Positions 29,728 through 37,564 of a stretch of 37,568 nt of DNA are shown here, one piece after another (within the stretch, counting starts at the first letter, position 1; each line of letters starts with the position of its first letter). This stretch comes from Candidatus Saccharimonadota bacterium (GTDB lineage: Bacteria > Patescibacteriota > Saccharimonadia > Saccharimonadales > Saccharimonadaceae), in contig JAQGGV010000003.1 of assembly GCA_028289185.1 (NCBI GenBank), forward strand, positions 1-37,568, read 5' to 3'. The notes under the pieces are model-generated. The model was not told where the DNA came from, ran no database searches, and saw only the letters and a list, made by a program, of their open reading frames with translations. The translations under genes and the position numbers were made by a program.

Positions 29728-31032
29728 ATGAAAACAACTCTCGTTATCTTTGGCATTACCGGCGACCTGGCCCAACGCAAATTACTCCCAGCGCTTGCGA
29801 ACGTTATCGAGGCTGATCAGGCTAGCGAACTGACGATTATTGGCGTGTCCAGGCGTGCTGTTGAGCAGTATCAGGTGCTTGGCGATCATCAACAGCTATC
29901 TGGTACAACGTCTATGCTACAGATGGACTTGGATAATCCAGAGGACTATCAAAAACTGCGAACATATATCGCACAGACCGACGACGAACAAGTGCTGTTT
30001 TATCTGTCGGTACCACCAGAGTCAGCGAGTGGCATTGTCGAGAATTTGGGTAAAGCCGGCATGAACGGACAGCATAATAAACTGCTGCTTGAAAAGCCTT
30101 TTGGCCGTGATTTGGCCAGTGCTCAAGCGATGATTGATCACACTGCCGAATATTTCCATGAATCTCAGATTTATCGTATCGATCACTATTTAGCCAAGGA
30201 AATGGCGCAAAATATCGTAACATTTCGGGCGCGTAACGCCATCTTTTCGTATCTGTGGAGCAATGAATATATTGAACGAATCGAGGTGATAGCGCTGGAG
30301 TCGATTGGTATCGAGGGCCGTACTAGTTTTTATGAACAAACGGGCGCCTTGCGCGACATCGTTCAAGGGCATCTGCTGCAATTACTTGCACTAACATTGG
30401 CGCCACTGCCGGGCGAGTTGAACTGGGATAGCTTGCCGACACGTCGCATGGCTGCGCTTGATGCCATTACGACAGTCAACCCGACCAAGGCTGTTCGAGC
30501 GCAGTATGATACCTATCGCCAAGAGGTAGGAAATCCCGAAAGCTTGGTTGAGACTTTTGTATCTGTCGAACTGGAGTCGTCCGACCCGTCATGGACGGGT
30601 GTGCCATTGGCGCTGACAACAGGTAAATCGCTCGACCGCAAAAAAACCGAAGTTCGAGTTCATTTCCGCCGCATGAACGATACGCAGAGTAACTATTTGA
30701 TATTCAAGATTCAGCCCGATGAAGGTATCGCAATTGATTTGGTGACCAAAAAGCCCGGGTATGACATGGATGTCGAGCATCAGAAGTTGAGTTATATGTA
30801 CCCAGCCGACCAACGCCTGCCGGATGCTTACGAACAGGTGCTGGTGGACGCGATGAACAGCCGCAAGAGCCTGTTTGCCACTAGCGGTGAAGTTCTGCGC
30901 GCTTGGGAGATCCTGGCACCTTTGCAGCAAGCGTGGAGCAGTAAGACAGATATTGCGACGTACACGAGTGGTATGAATGCTGCCGCAGTCATTTCCGAGG
31001 CGACTCAGTCAAATCAACAACAGACGACGTAA
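29728..31032 (+). CDS. zwf: Glucose-6-phosphate 1-dehydrogenase
   Basis: Oxidises glucose-6-P to 6-phosphogluconolactone, making NADPH. 434 residues, shorter than the usual about 480-500. NADP-binding start VIFGITGDLAQRKLLP (about 6-21; G-I-T-G-D-L-A for GASGDLA), EKPFGRD near 129, and the substrate site RIDHYLAKE (Arg150-Glu158, with His153). The ending is rich in Gln/Thr. The start is leaderless: TATACT (29716-29721), 6 nt before the ATG. Works with the isomerase at 18820 to link sugar phosphates to the oxidative pentose phosphate branch. Confidence 0.95.
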   Translation: MKTTLVIFGITGDLAQRKLLPALANVIEADQASELTIIGVSRRAVEQYQVLGDHQQLSGTTSMLQMDLDNPEDYQKLRTYIAQTDDEQVLFYLSVPPESASGIVENLGKAGMNGQHNKLLLEKPFGRDLASAQAMIDHTAEYFHESQIYRIDHYLAKEMAQNIVTFRARNAIFSYLWSNEYIERIEVIALESIGIEGRTSFYEQTGALRDIVQGHLLQLLALTLAPLPGELNWDSLPTRRMAALDAITTVNPTKAVRAQYDTYRQEVGNPESLVETFVSVELESSDPSWTGVPLALTTGKSLDRKKTEVRVHFRRMNDTQSNYLIFKIQPDEGIAIDLVTKKPGYDMDVEHQKLSYMYPADQRLPDAYEQVLVDAMNSRKSLFATSGEVLRAWEILAPLQQAWSSKTDIATYTSGMNAAAVISEATQSNQQQTT

Positions 31033-31060
31033 ACTCTAGCATTAACGGTAGTGGTGGTGC

Positions 31061-31074
31061 TACAATGAAGTCCC
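31061..31074 (+). promoter_or_regulatory. pyrG -10 box
   Basis: TACAAT at 31061-31066, 8 nt before the ATG at 31075. Supports that start over the in-frame ATG at 31093. Confidence 0.5.
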
Positions 31075-32688
31075 ATGGGAGAGACGTCAACTATGGATTC
31101 TGAGAAGAAATCGAAACAGAAATTTATTTTCGTTACCGGAGGAGTCCTATCAGGGGTAGGTAAAGGTATCAGTGCAGCTAGTATTGGTGCAGTCCTGCAG
31201 GCCAAAGGTGTAAACGTCTCAATTCAAAAATGTGACCCGTATCTGAATGTGGATGCGGGTCTTTTGAACCCCGCCGAACACGGCGAGTGTTTCGTGACAA
31301 TTGATGGTGCCGAAACGGACTTGGACCTTGGTCACTACGAGCGTTTTTTGGATTTGGAACTCACACAGAAAAACGCGACGTTATCAGGCCGTCTGTTGTC
31401 ACAATTGATTATGGACGAACGTGCAGGTAAGTTTGGTGGCAAAACCGTCCAATTGGTGCCACACCTGACAGGAGCTATCCAGGACGCTATCCAGCTGGCT
31501 GCTGATGGAAGTGATGTACATATCGTCGAAATCGGTGGTACGGTCGGTGACTATGAGGGCCTGAGCTTTGTAGAGGCGATTCGTGAATTTGCGGCACGTG
31601 TTGGTCGCGAGAATTGTCTGTATGTGCACGTTGTGTATGTGCCGTTTATCGGGACTAGCAAGGAATTCAAGACAAAACCGGCGCAAAACGCGCTCAATGA
31701 CCTGCGCGGATTTGGTATTGTGCCTGACTGCGTGATTGTGCGTACCGATGACCCTGCGCCAGAGAACGTTGCTGGCAAAATTAGCCAATTTAGTGGTGTA
31801 CGTGAGGACGCGGTTATCTTGCTGTCGAATGCCAAGACCGTGTTTAAGGTGCCGCAACTTATCGCCGCCAGTGGCATCAATGATGTCCTGACCAGGTTTA
31901 CCGGCAACGACAACGTGCCCGACCTCAGTAAGTGGGACAAAATTATCGAGGCGCAGGCAAAGCAGTATGATAAAACAGTTACCGTCGGCTTGGTCGCCAA
32001 ATACATGGACAACGAGGACACGTATATATCTGTTCTCGAGGCGCTCAAAGCGGCTGCTTGGCAAGAGGACGTTGGCCTCGATATCAAATGGATTAACGCT
32101 GAAACTGCAGCCGATGAGGATTTTAACTCTGTCGATGGACTCGTCGTTCCTGGGGGATTTGGTGAACGCGGTGTACCTGGCAAAATTAATGCTGCGATGT
32201 ATGCACTTGATCACAAAAAGCCGTACCTTGGTCTCTGTTTGGGGCTACAGGTTGCGGTTGTTGCGGCAGCTCGTCGAAGTGGCCTCGCAGACGCCAATAG
32301 CACCGAATTTGACGCTAACACGCCCAACAATGTCGTCTATATCATGGAGGGTCAGCAAGGCAAGGAATCAACTGGTGGCACGCTGCGTCTGGGTAACTAC
32401 GACGCCAAGCTCTATGACGGCACCAAAGTTGCCGAGGCTTACGGGGTAACTGATGTTGTTGAGCGCCACCGTCACCGCTATGAGGTGAACCAATCGTTTA
32501 CAGAAGCCATTAATAACGGTGGACTGCAGATTAGCGGTACATCCCCGGATGGTAAATTGGTTGAATTCGTCGAAGCATCGGATCACCCCTACATGGTCGC
32601 TACGCAGGCTCACCCAGAACTCAAATCTCGTCCAAATCGCCCACACCCTCTGTTCGTCGGTTTGATTCGCGCAGCCAAGCAGGTATAA
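31075..32688 (+). CDS. pyrG: CTP synthase
   Basis: Makes CTP from UTP, ATP and glutamine. 537 residues: synthetase domain with FIFVTGGVLSGVGKGISAAS (P-loop, about 17-36), KCDPYLNVDAG (about 51-61), EHGECFVT and the IEIGGTVGDYEG loop; glutaminase domain with the nucleophile Cys388 in LGLCLGLQ and His513/Glu515 in AHPE. Length and order are standard. Leaderless or near-leaderless start. A promoter for the next transcript overlaps its last codons. Confidence 0.97.
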   Translation: MGETSTMDSEKKSKQKFIFVTGGVLSGVGKGISAASIGAVLQAKGVNVSIQKCDPYLNVDAGLLNPAEHGECFVTIDGAETDLDLGHYERFLDLELTQKNATLSGRLLSQLIMDERAGKFGGKTVQLVPHLTGAIQDAIQLAADGSDVHIVEIGGTVGDYEGLSFVEAIREFAARVGRENCLYVHVVYVPFIGTSKEFKTKPAQNALNDLRGFGIVPDCVIVRTDDPAPENVAGKISQFSGVREDAVILLSNAKTVFKVPQLIAASGINDVLTRFTGNDNVPDLSKWDKIIEAQAKQYDKTVTVGLVAKYMDNEDTYISVLEALKAAAWQEDVGLDIKWINAETAADEDFNSVDGLVVPGGFGERGVPGKINAAMYALDHKKPYLGLCLGLQVAVVAAARRSGLADANSTEFDANTPNNVVYIMEGQQGKESTGGTLRLGNYDAKLYDGTKVAEAYGVTDVVERHRHRYEVNQSFTEAINNGGLQISGTSPDGKLVEFVEASDHPYMVATQAHPELKSRPNRPHPLFVGLIRAAKQV

Positions 32689-32689
32689 T
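32662..32689 (+). promoter_or_regulatory. Promoter in the 3' end of pyrG
   Basis: TTGATT (32662-32667), 16 nt, TATAAT (32684-32689). The transcript would begin near 32696, at the first base of the structured region that follows. Confidence 0.55.
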
Positions 32690-32696
32690 AACCCCA

Positions 32697-32763
32697 GAAT
32701 ATGGCGATTCTTCAAGTAGCACCGGGAACGCACACCCGGTAAGCGCGAAGCCAAAAGATATTC
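32697..32763 (+). ncRNA. Candidate structured leader RNA
   Basis: GAATAT (32697-32702) pairs with ATATTC (32758-32763); inside, CTTC/GAAG and a stable ACCGGG/CCCGGT hairpin (32721-32726 with 32735-32740) with an 8-nt loop. It starts just after a promoter and precedes the small membrane-protein gene at 32824. Could be a riboswitch-like leader or a small RNA. No known family is recognised; there is no terminator visible before the gene. Confidence 0.45.
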
Positions 32764-32823
32764 GTGTGCACTATAGCGGTCGGTCGATAGCTATAGTCAT
32801 AACAATCTAACGGAGAAACGACT

Positions 32824-33015
32824 ATGTCAGATGACAAAAAGTCACTCTCAGAGCGTCACGCGGAACATCGTGAAGAAAACTGGGACTGGAACGCTCATAT
32901 GAAAAACTGGCGCTCCTGGGGAAGTTGGTTCAGCTGGGGTTCACCAGTTGGGCTGGGACTCTTCCTTGTTCTCACAGCTGTTGCCACGTGGATTTTCTTC
33001 CACGCTGCTAAGTAG
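32824..33015 (+). CDS. Small single-pass membrane protein
   Basis: 63 residues: a charged first third (DDKKSLSERHAEHREENWDW), a Trp-rich middle (NWRSWGSWFSWG), then one membrane helix at about 42-60 (VGLGLFLVLTAVATWIFF) and a short HAAK end. CGGAG lies 10 nt before the ATG. No family recognised. It has its own promoter/leader and is followed by a clear terminator, so it is a monocistronic unit. May be a small stress or envelope protein. Confidence 0.7.
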   Translation: MSDDKKSLSERHAEHREENWDWNAHMKNWRSWGSWFSWGSPVGLGLFLVLTAVATWIFFHAAK

Positions 33016-33032
33016 CCGCCAAATTGCCAATG

Positions 33033-33052
33033 CAGCCCTTTGGGGCTGTTTT
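33033..33052 (+). terminator. Intrinsic terminator
   Basis: CAGCCC/GGGCTG stem with TTTG loop, then TTTT. Confidence 0.85.
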
Positions 33053-33058
33053 GGTATC

Positions 33059-33087
33059 TTGACAGGAGTAAGCACAAGTGCTATAGT
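33059..33087 (+). promoter_or_regulatory. Near-consensus sigma70 promoter
   Basis: TTGACA (33059-33064), 17 nt, TATAGT (33082-33087). Reads into the small acidic protein gene at 33115. Confidence 0.8.
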
Positions 33088-33114
33088 GACTGTAAAGGTT
33101 ATATAAACAAACAG

Positions 33115-33312
33115 ATGCAACAAGACGATCCAGCCAATGACCCACTAAACTACCACGATGATAATCGTGTCCTGCGTTATTTGCTGCACAACGTGAAAGG
33201 TCTGAGCCCAGTATCAGGCGGTGTTCTAGGGGAAGCCCTGGAAAACGAATACGAGAGTGCTGAAGATGATGCGGCTGCAGGCCAAGATCTCGACTTCGGC
33301 TCTGACGTTTAA
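33115..33312 (+). CDS. Small acidic protein, unknown function
   Basis: 65 residues from the ATG at 33115, chosen because the promoter lies at 33059-33087 and the in-frame ATG at 33040 is upstream of it. Very acidic (Asp/Glu clusters at both ends; ENEYESAEDDAAAGQDLDFGSD) with one hydrophobic patch (RVLRYLLHNVKGLSP). No Cys. It has a strong promoter, so it may be abundant. Nucleic-acid mimic or small binding protein are possibilities; none can be supported. argS starts 30 nt later with its own -10 box. Confidence 0.6.
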   Translation: MQQDDPANDPLNYHDDNRVLRYLLHNVKGLSPVSGGVLGEALENEYESAEDDAAAGQDLDFGSDV

Positions 33313-33342
33313 ACCCCTTCTCAATCTGTTATACTATGAGCA

Positions 33343-35007
33343 ATGGAACAGAAAATTGCTCAGCTTGTATTTGATGAATTCGGCCAACAGGTCGAAGTTG
33401 CTCTGACGCGACCCGATGCCGAATTTGGCGACTATGCGACCAACGTCGCACTGCAACTTGCAGGCAAGGTCGGTAAAGCGCCCAGAGAAATCGCCGAACA
33501 GCTGGCAAGCAAAATTCGCGATACTGATGGCTTCGCTGACGTAACCGTCGCGGGACCGGGCTTTATCAACATTCATCTCGAGCCTCAGCAGTTGCTAGAA
33601 CTTGTCAAAAGTGAGCCAACTCCACAATATCCTGGACAGGTAATTGTCCTCGAATATAGTTGCCCGAATGCGTTCAAGGAACTGCACACCGGGCATCTAT
33701 ACCAGACAGTTTTTGGCGACATCCTCAGTAGGCTTCTGCTTGTCAGCGGAGCCAAACTACAGCGGACGAGTTTTGGCGGTGATGTAGGGCTGCACGTCGC
33801 GAAATGTCTGTACGGCATGGTGCAAAACTTTGGAGGCGAGTACCCAGAGAAACTCGAAACGATAGATACTGATCCATTTGAACGAGCCCGCTGGATTAGT
33901 GAGCGATATGTCGAGGGAGCGAGCGCCTACGAGGATAATCCTGATGCAAAAGCGACCATCGATGAGTTGAACAAGACGATATATGGTTTCCACGACAGCG
34001 ATGATCACGAGTCGCCACTGGCAAAAATATACTGGGAAACAAGGCAGTGGAGCTTTGATTATTTCGATGCTTTTTACAAATTAATCGACGTTGATTCTAT
34101 GCCGTACTACCCGGAGAGTGCGACAGCTCCAACTGGCCTCAAGGTCGTCAAAGAACAACTAGCCCTGGGTAAATTAAAGGAATCAGAAGGCGCTATTGTA
34201 TTTGAAGGTGACGAAGACAAACACCTGCACACACGCGTATTTATCACATCCAAAGGTCTACCAACGTACGAAACGAAAGATATCGGGGTTATTTGGCAAG
34301 AGCGTGAAGATTATCATTTTGACCACCGTTATCTGATCACGGGCAACGATCAGCGTGAGTATATGCGCGTCGTGTTTGCTGCGGCTGAGACATTCGATCC
34401 ATCGCTGTCGGGGACGATGACACATCTGACAAATGGCACCGTCCGATTTGCTGATGGCAAAAAAATGAGCTCGCGATTGGGAAATGTAGCACGGGCGATT
34501 GATGTCGTCGATATTGTTCGTGAAAAGGTGGCAGAAATTGTCGAGGACAAATCAATTATTGAAGACGTGACGCTCGGCGCGATCAAGTACGTCTTTGCAA
34601 AGTATAAATTAGGCGGAGATATCGCCTTTGATATCGAGGAAACGGTCAGTTTGCAGGGTAACTCTGGCCCGTATTTGCAATACGCACATGCACGTGCCAG
34701 GCGTATTTTGGAAAAAGCTGGTGGAGTTGTCGTGTCACTTGATGAGGTCCGCGACGAGGATCGTTTGCTGGTACGAAAGCTTGGGGAATATAGTGAAACT
34801 ATTGAACTGGCCGCAAAAAATTTGGAACCGCATCACATCTGTAATTACCTGTTTGAACTGGCGCAAGAGTTCAACCGCTACTACGAAAAAAACCAAGTCA
34901 TCGGCAATGAACACGAGCAGCACCGTTTGGGCCTGGTTGCGACTTATGCCGATACACTGCGCGCCGGATTGATGATTCTCGGTATTGCAGCACCCGACAA
35001 AATGTAG
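33343..35007 (+). CDS. argS: Arginyl-tRNA synthetase
   Basis: Charges tRNA-Arg. 554 residues, class I: the N-terminal Add-1 domain (DAEFGDYATNVALQLAGKVGKAPREIAEQLA, FINIHL), EYSCPNAFKELHTGHL with the HIGH variant H115-T-G-H118, the catalytic core, KKMSSRLGN as the KMSKS loop (Lys374-Arg378), and a C-terminal DALR anticodon domain (LQYAHARARRI..NYLFELAQEFNRYYEKNQV). Leaderless: TATACT (33330-33335) is 7 nt before the ATG. A terminator follows at 35126-35152. Confidence 0.96.
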   Translation: MEQKIAQLVFDEFGQQVEVALTRPDAEFGDYATNVALQLAGKVGKAPREIAEQLASKIRDTDGFADVTVAGPGFINIHLEPQQLLELVKSEPTPQYPGQVIVLEYSCPNAFKELHTGHLYQTVFGDILSRLLLVSGAKLQRTSFGGDVGLHVAKCLYGMVQNFGGEYPEKLETIDTDPFERARWISERYVEGASAYEDNPDAKATIDELNKTIYGFHDSDDHESPLAKIYWETRQWSFDYFDAFYKLIDVDSMPYYPESATAPTGLKVVKEQLALGKLKESEGAIVFEGDEDKHLHTRVFITSKGLPTYETKDIGVIWQEREDYHFDHRYLITGNDQREYMRVVFAAAETFDPSLSGTMTHLTNGTVRFADGKKMSSRLGNVARAIDVVDIVREKVAEIVEDKSIIEDVTLGAIKYVFAKYKLGGDIAFDIEETVSLQGNSGPYLQYAHARARRILEKAGGVVVSLDEVRDEDRLLVRKLGEYSETIELAAKNLEPHHICNYLFELAQEFNRYYEKNQVIGNEHEQHRLGLVATYADTLRAGLMILGIAAPDKM

Positions 35008-35125
35008 TAAATTAAACATATGGGATATACATCTCGCCAAAACTCAATCGTTTGCAGCCTCGTGCTCGTGATTATTGACGTACCGGCGAGTTAGTTTTTG
35101 CGCATTCCCAACCCAAGCATGAACG

Positions 35126-35152
35126 ACTCGCCAAGAAGGCGAGTATTTTTTT
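35126..35152 (+). terminator. Intrinsic terminator after argS
   Basis: ACTCGCC/GGCGAGT stem, AAGAA loop, then A and seven T. It lies 118 nt after the argS stop. The gap 35008-35214 has no clear gene; see the finding on a possible recombinase remnant at its start. Confidence 0.85.
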
Positions 35153-35214
35153 GCTCGGAGCGCACGCACCGCATAGCGACCGCTAGCGGAACAACAATTT
35201 GGAGGAGAAGTACG

Positions 35215-35571
35215 GTGAAGCAACACCTTGGCGAAAGCCTTGAGGAGATCGACCTTCGGGTATACCTCTGCGTAGCGAGTGGCGAGAACAAAGTCATTCA
35301 CTACACGAAGAACTGCTCGAGGGATCTGTTCAACAAGTTGAAGATCGCGTACCGATTCAATAGCGACGTGTTCAACTCGTTGAAGAGACTCGAAAACTCG
35401 GGTTGCATCAGACGGGAGTTCATCCAACTCCACCCGAAAGAGGTAAAGCGGAAGATTTACTCGGCGCAGACGAAGGTCGTCATCACGGCCATTCGCCCGC
35501 CGATTCCGCCCAAAGACGAGAGCAAGCTTGTGGCCACCCCGCCCATGCTCGCCACCGTTGGTGTCGGCTAG
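35215..35571 (+). CDS. GC-rich orphan gene, possible winged-helix protein
   Basis: 118 residues from a GTG that follows GGAGGAG by 7 nt; earlier in-frame ATGs lie in the argS terminator and lack a ribosome site. The first 75 residues look like a winged helix (CSRDLFNKLKIAYRFNSDVFNSLKRLENSGCIRREFIQL), followed by a basic and then Pro-rich end (IRPPIPPKDE). No family named. Codons end mostly in G/C, unlike argS and mscL, and strong hairpins bracket it (35126-35152 and 35619-35657), as for the other two GC-rich orphans. Likely acquired; could be a small transcription factor of plasmid or phage origin. Confidence 0.68.
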   Translation: MKQHLGESLEEIDLRVYLCVASGENKVIHYTKNCSRDLFNKLKIAYRFNSDVFNSLKRLENSGCIRREFIQLHPKEVKRKIYSAQTKVVITAIRPPIPPKDESKLVATPPMLATVGVG

Positions 35572-35618
35572 AACTCCGACAAGGTCTTACGTAGCTGCTT
35601 ACCCAGCGGATACGTAGG

Positions 35619-35657
35619 GGTGGTCGGGAGAAGCGTAACATGCCTCTCCCGACCACC
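35619..35657. terminator. 13-bp perfect hairpin after the GC-rich orphan
   Basis: GGTGGTCGGGAGA (35619-35631) pairs with TCTCCCGACCACC (35645-35657). No U-run, so it may act as a transcript stabiliser or a factor-dependent end. Confidence 0.55.
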
Positions 35658-35736
35658 AACACCAAACTTCTCCTCCTTTACTCCCACTCATTTTTCGATA
35701 CAATAACAGATATACAGTTAATACAGGAGTATCACT

Positions 35737-36174
35737 ATGGCAGACGATAAATCAGTAAAAAAACCATCCAAAGCCGCCGCCGCACGAGCAAAAGCCGCCG
35801 CTGCGCGTTCCAGGGCAGCCGCCGCATCATCAAGGGCAAACGCAGTGACTCATGGCCATGGCGGGGGATTCATCGAATTTATCCGTACTCAGGGCGTCAT
35901 CGGCCTGGCTGTAGGTTTGGCCATTGGTACCGCCGCGGGCGCATCAGTCAAAGCAATTGTCGCTGGCTTCATTAATCCAATCGTGCAGTTTATCATTGGA
36001 TCTCAGGATGGTCTGGATTCTGCTTCGTGGCACGTCGTTCTGTGGGGTCGCAAAGCTGACTTTTTGTGGGGCGCGGCGATTTCATCGGTCATTACCTTGC
36101 TGGCAACGGCACTAGTCATTTACTGGATTATCAATATATTCAAACTAGATAAACTCGACAAGAAAAAGGACTGA
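35737..36174 (+). CDS. mscL: Large-conductance mechanosensitive channel MscL
   Basis: 145 residues. The core is MscL: FIEFIRTQGVIGLAVGLAIGTAAGASVKAIVAGFINPIVQFIIG (TM1 and pore), a periplasmic loop, then SSVITLLATALVIYWIINIFKL (TM2) and a basic end. It opens under membrane tension to release solutes. Oddly, an N-terminal extension of about 40 residues, made of Ala/Arg/Lys/Ser repeats (KAAAARAKAAAARSRAAAASSR), precedes the usual start; this basic helix would lie in the cytoplasm. CAGGAG is 8 nt before the ATG. msrB follows with its own promoter. Confidence 0.9.
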   Translation: MADDKSVKKPSKAAAARAKAAAARSRAAAASSRANAVTHGHGGGFIEFIRTQGVIGLAVGLAIGTAAGASVKAIVAGFINPIVQFIIGSQDGLDSASWHVVLWGRKADFLWGAAISSVITLLATALVIYWIINIFKLDKLDKKKD

Positions 36175-36189
36175 ACATTCATAGAAAGG

Positions 36190-36201
36190 TATAATAAGTA
36201 T
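36190..36201 (+). promoter_or_regulatory. Leaderless promoter of msrB
   Basis: TATAAT (36190-36195), 6 nt, ATG at 36202. Confidence 0.6.
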
Positions 36202-36597
36202 ATGAAGATTGATAAAACCGAGAGCGAGTGGGAAGACGAACTAACGCCCGAGCAATACCATGTGCTGCGCGAAAAGGGTACAGAGCCGGCGTTTACGGGC
36301 GAATATGATAGTTTTTATGAACCAGGATCGTACAGCTGCGGTGCCTGCGGAACAAAATTATTCAATAGTGATACAAAATTCAACTCACATTCCGGGTGGC
36401 CGAGTTTTTATGATGCCATTCCTGGTACCGTCGTCCTTACGTCAGACGATAGCGGCGGCATGGTCCGCACGGAAGTGACTTGTGCGACTTGCGGTAGTCA
36501 CCTCGGTCATGTTTTTGAAGGCGAAGGCCTCGGTAACCCAACCGACCAGCGCTACTGTATTAACTCGTTGAGTCTCAAATTTGACCCGAGCAAATAA
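36202..36597 (+). CDS. msrB: Peptide methionine-R-sulfoxide reductase MsrB
   Basis: 131 residues. Repairs methionine-R-sulfoxide in oxidised proteins. Zinc cysteines Cys46/Cys49 (CGAC) and Cys94/Cys97 (CATC), the family motif SGWPSFYDAI, GSHLGHVFEGEG, and the catalytic Cys119 in RYCINS. It is a stand-alone MsrB, no MsrA fused. Convergent with the regulator at 36599, one base apart. Confidence 0.97.
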   Translation: MKIDKTESEWEDELTPEQYHVLREKGTEPAFTGEYDSFYEPGSYSCGACGTKLFNSDTKFNSHSGWPSFYDAIPGTVVLTSDDSGGMVRTEVTCATCGSHLGHVFEGEGLGNPTDQRYCINSLSLKFDPSK

Positions 36598-36598
36598 A

Positions 36599-37438
36599 TT
36601 ATTTTTTCTTTGCTGATTCAGGCACCATAGTCACAAGGTGCTTCTTTGGCAATTCGCTATATCCGGGTTCGGCCCGCACCTTGCGATCGAGCAGGTCAAA
36701 AATCTCACGAAATGATGCAGCAATTTGCGGTGACTCTATAATCATTCCCACAAGTTCGTTACCGAGCGATACGATGGATAGTTTATTGCCGTAGACAGTC
36801 CACTCGACCGGTTCGTTGAGGTCATTTTCGTGCAGCCATGTCCGGGTTGTTTGCATGATTTCATCTGACTCATTAACTGGCATTGTCGGTTCTCCCGCGG
36901 GGATGAGCGGGTCGTTGTCAGGAAAGAGCATGCGACGATTGATATGGCGCTTTGGGAACTCGTTTCTGAGTTGATGTGTGCCATGCGGACCCAGCATATC
37001 TTCTAGTTTTGTAGAAGGAATAAGCGATAGAGGCTGTCCGGTTTTTAGTTGATCCTCGTATACCTTTTTAACGCCATCGACGCCGTTAAAATAACGGATA
37101 GAGGGTTGTTCAGAATGTTTGAAATATTCGTCGATCATAGGAGGCAATGAATCTTGGAAGCGCTTTTCGGCTGCTTCGACTTCTGAGCGCTGCTTTTTGA
37201 GGTTCTCTAACAGGTTTGAGGGATTGTTTGCCCAATAGCGCAGCTTTTTTTGTGTCTCGTCGCGTGATACCAAGCCTTTTTCCTCTAGTGTATCGAGGAG
37301 CTTATAGGTATTCGTTCGACTCTCGCCTGCCATATCTGCGAGCTTGGGAGGAGGGCAGGGGCTGTTTTTTACCAAAATCGCGTAAATTGCAGCTTCGGCT
37401 TTTGTGAGACCGGCTTCTTGCAGGATTTCTTCGTTCAT
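36599..37438 (-). CDS. TrmB-family transcriptional regulator
   Basis: 279 residues from the ATG at 37438. The N-terminal winged helix follows the TrmB pattern (LQEAGLTKAEAAIYAILVKNSPCPPPKLADMAGESRTNTYKLLDTLEEKGLVSRD), then a coiled-coil-like linker (NLLENLKKQRSEVEAAEKRF), and a C-terminal domain of about 150 residues (IRYFNGVDGVKKVYEDQL...) like the TrmB ligand-binding/PLD-like part. TrmB proteins are best known as sugar-responsive regulators in Archaea; ligand here unknown. TATACT (37446-37451, minus) is 7 nt before the ATG, so it is leaderless. A palindrome and a strong divergent promoter lie in its upstream region. Confidence 0.87.
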   Translation of the reverse strand: MNEEILQEAGLTKAEAAIYAILVKNSPCPPPKLADMAGESRTNTYKLLDTLEEKGLVSRDETQKKLRYWANNPSNLLENLKKQRSEVEAAEKRFQDSLPPMIDEYFKHSEQPSIRYFNGVDGVKKVYEDQLKTGQPLSLIPSTKLEDMLGPHGTHQLRNEFPKRHINRRMLFPDNDPLIPAGEPTMPVNESDEIMQTTRTWLHENDLNEPVEWTVYGNKLSIVSLGNELVGMIIESPQIAASFREIFDLLDRKVRAEPGYSELPKKHLVTMVPESAKKK

Positions 37439-37464
37439 ATCTGAAAGTATAACATATTTATTTG

Positions 37465-37491
37465 ATTTTGTGAAGTATAAATTCACAAAAT
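37465..37491. promoter_or_regulatory. Palindromic operator candidate upstream of the TrmB-type gene
   Basis: ATTTTGTGAA (37465-37474) and TTCACAAAAT (37482-37491), 10-bp perfect arms with a 7-nt spacer. It lies 27 nt from the regulator start, near its -35, and upstream of the divergent promoter at 37536, so it may control both directions. Confidence 0.65.
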
Positions 37492-37535
37492 AGTTAATAA
37501 CAGATGTAGCATTTGTATAAAATAAGAAATATGTA

Positions 37536-37564
37536 TTGACAAAATATGATAAATACACTATAAT
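37536..37564 (+). promoter_or_regulatory. Consensus sigma70 promoter at the window edge
   Basis: TTGACA (37536-37541), 17 nt, TATAAT (37559-37564): both boxes match the consensus. It reads out of the window to the right, divergent from the TrmB-type gene, so the gene beyond 37568 is likely highly expressed and probably the regulator's target. Confidence 0.85.

Noticed and set aside
31399..32214. Long minus-strand ORFs opposite pyrG
   Set aside because: Composition and position show they are antisense shadows of pyrG; no promoter or ribosome site.
35044..35433. Full 129-aa minus-strand ORF as a gene
   Set aside because: It runs antisense through the GC-rich orphan and the argS terminator; only its last about 29 codons show any resemblance to a protein family.
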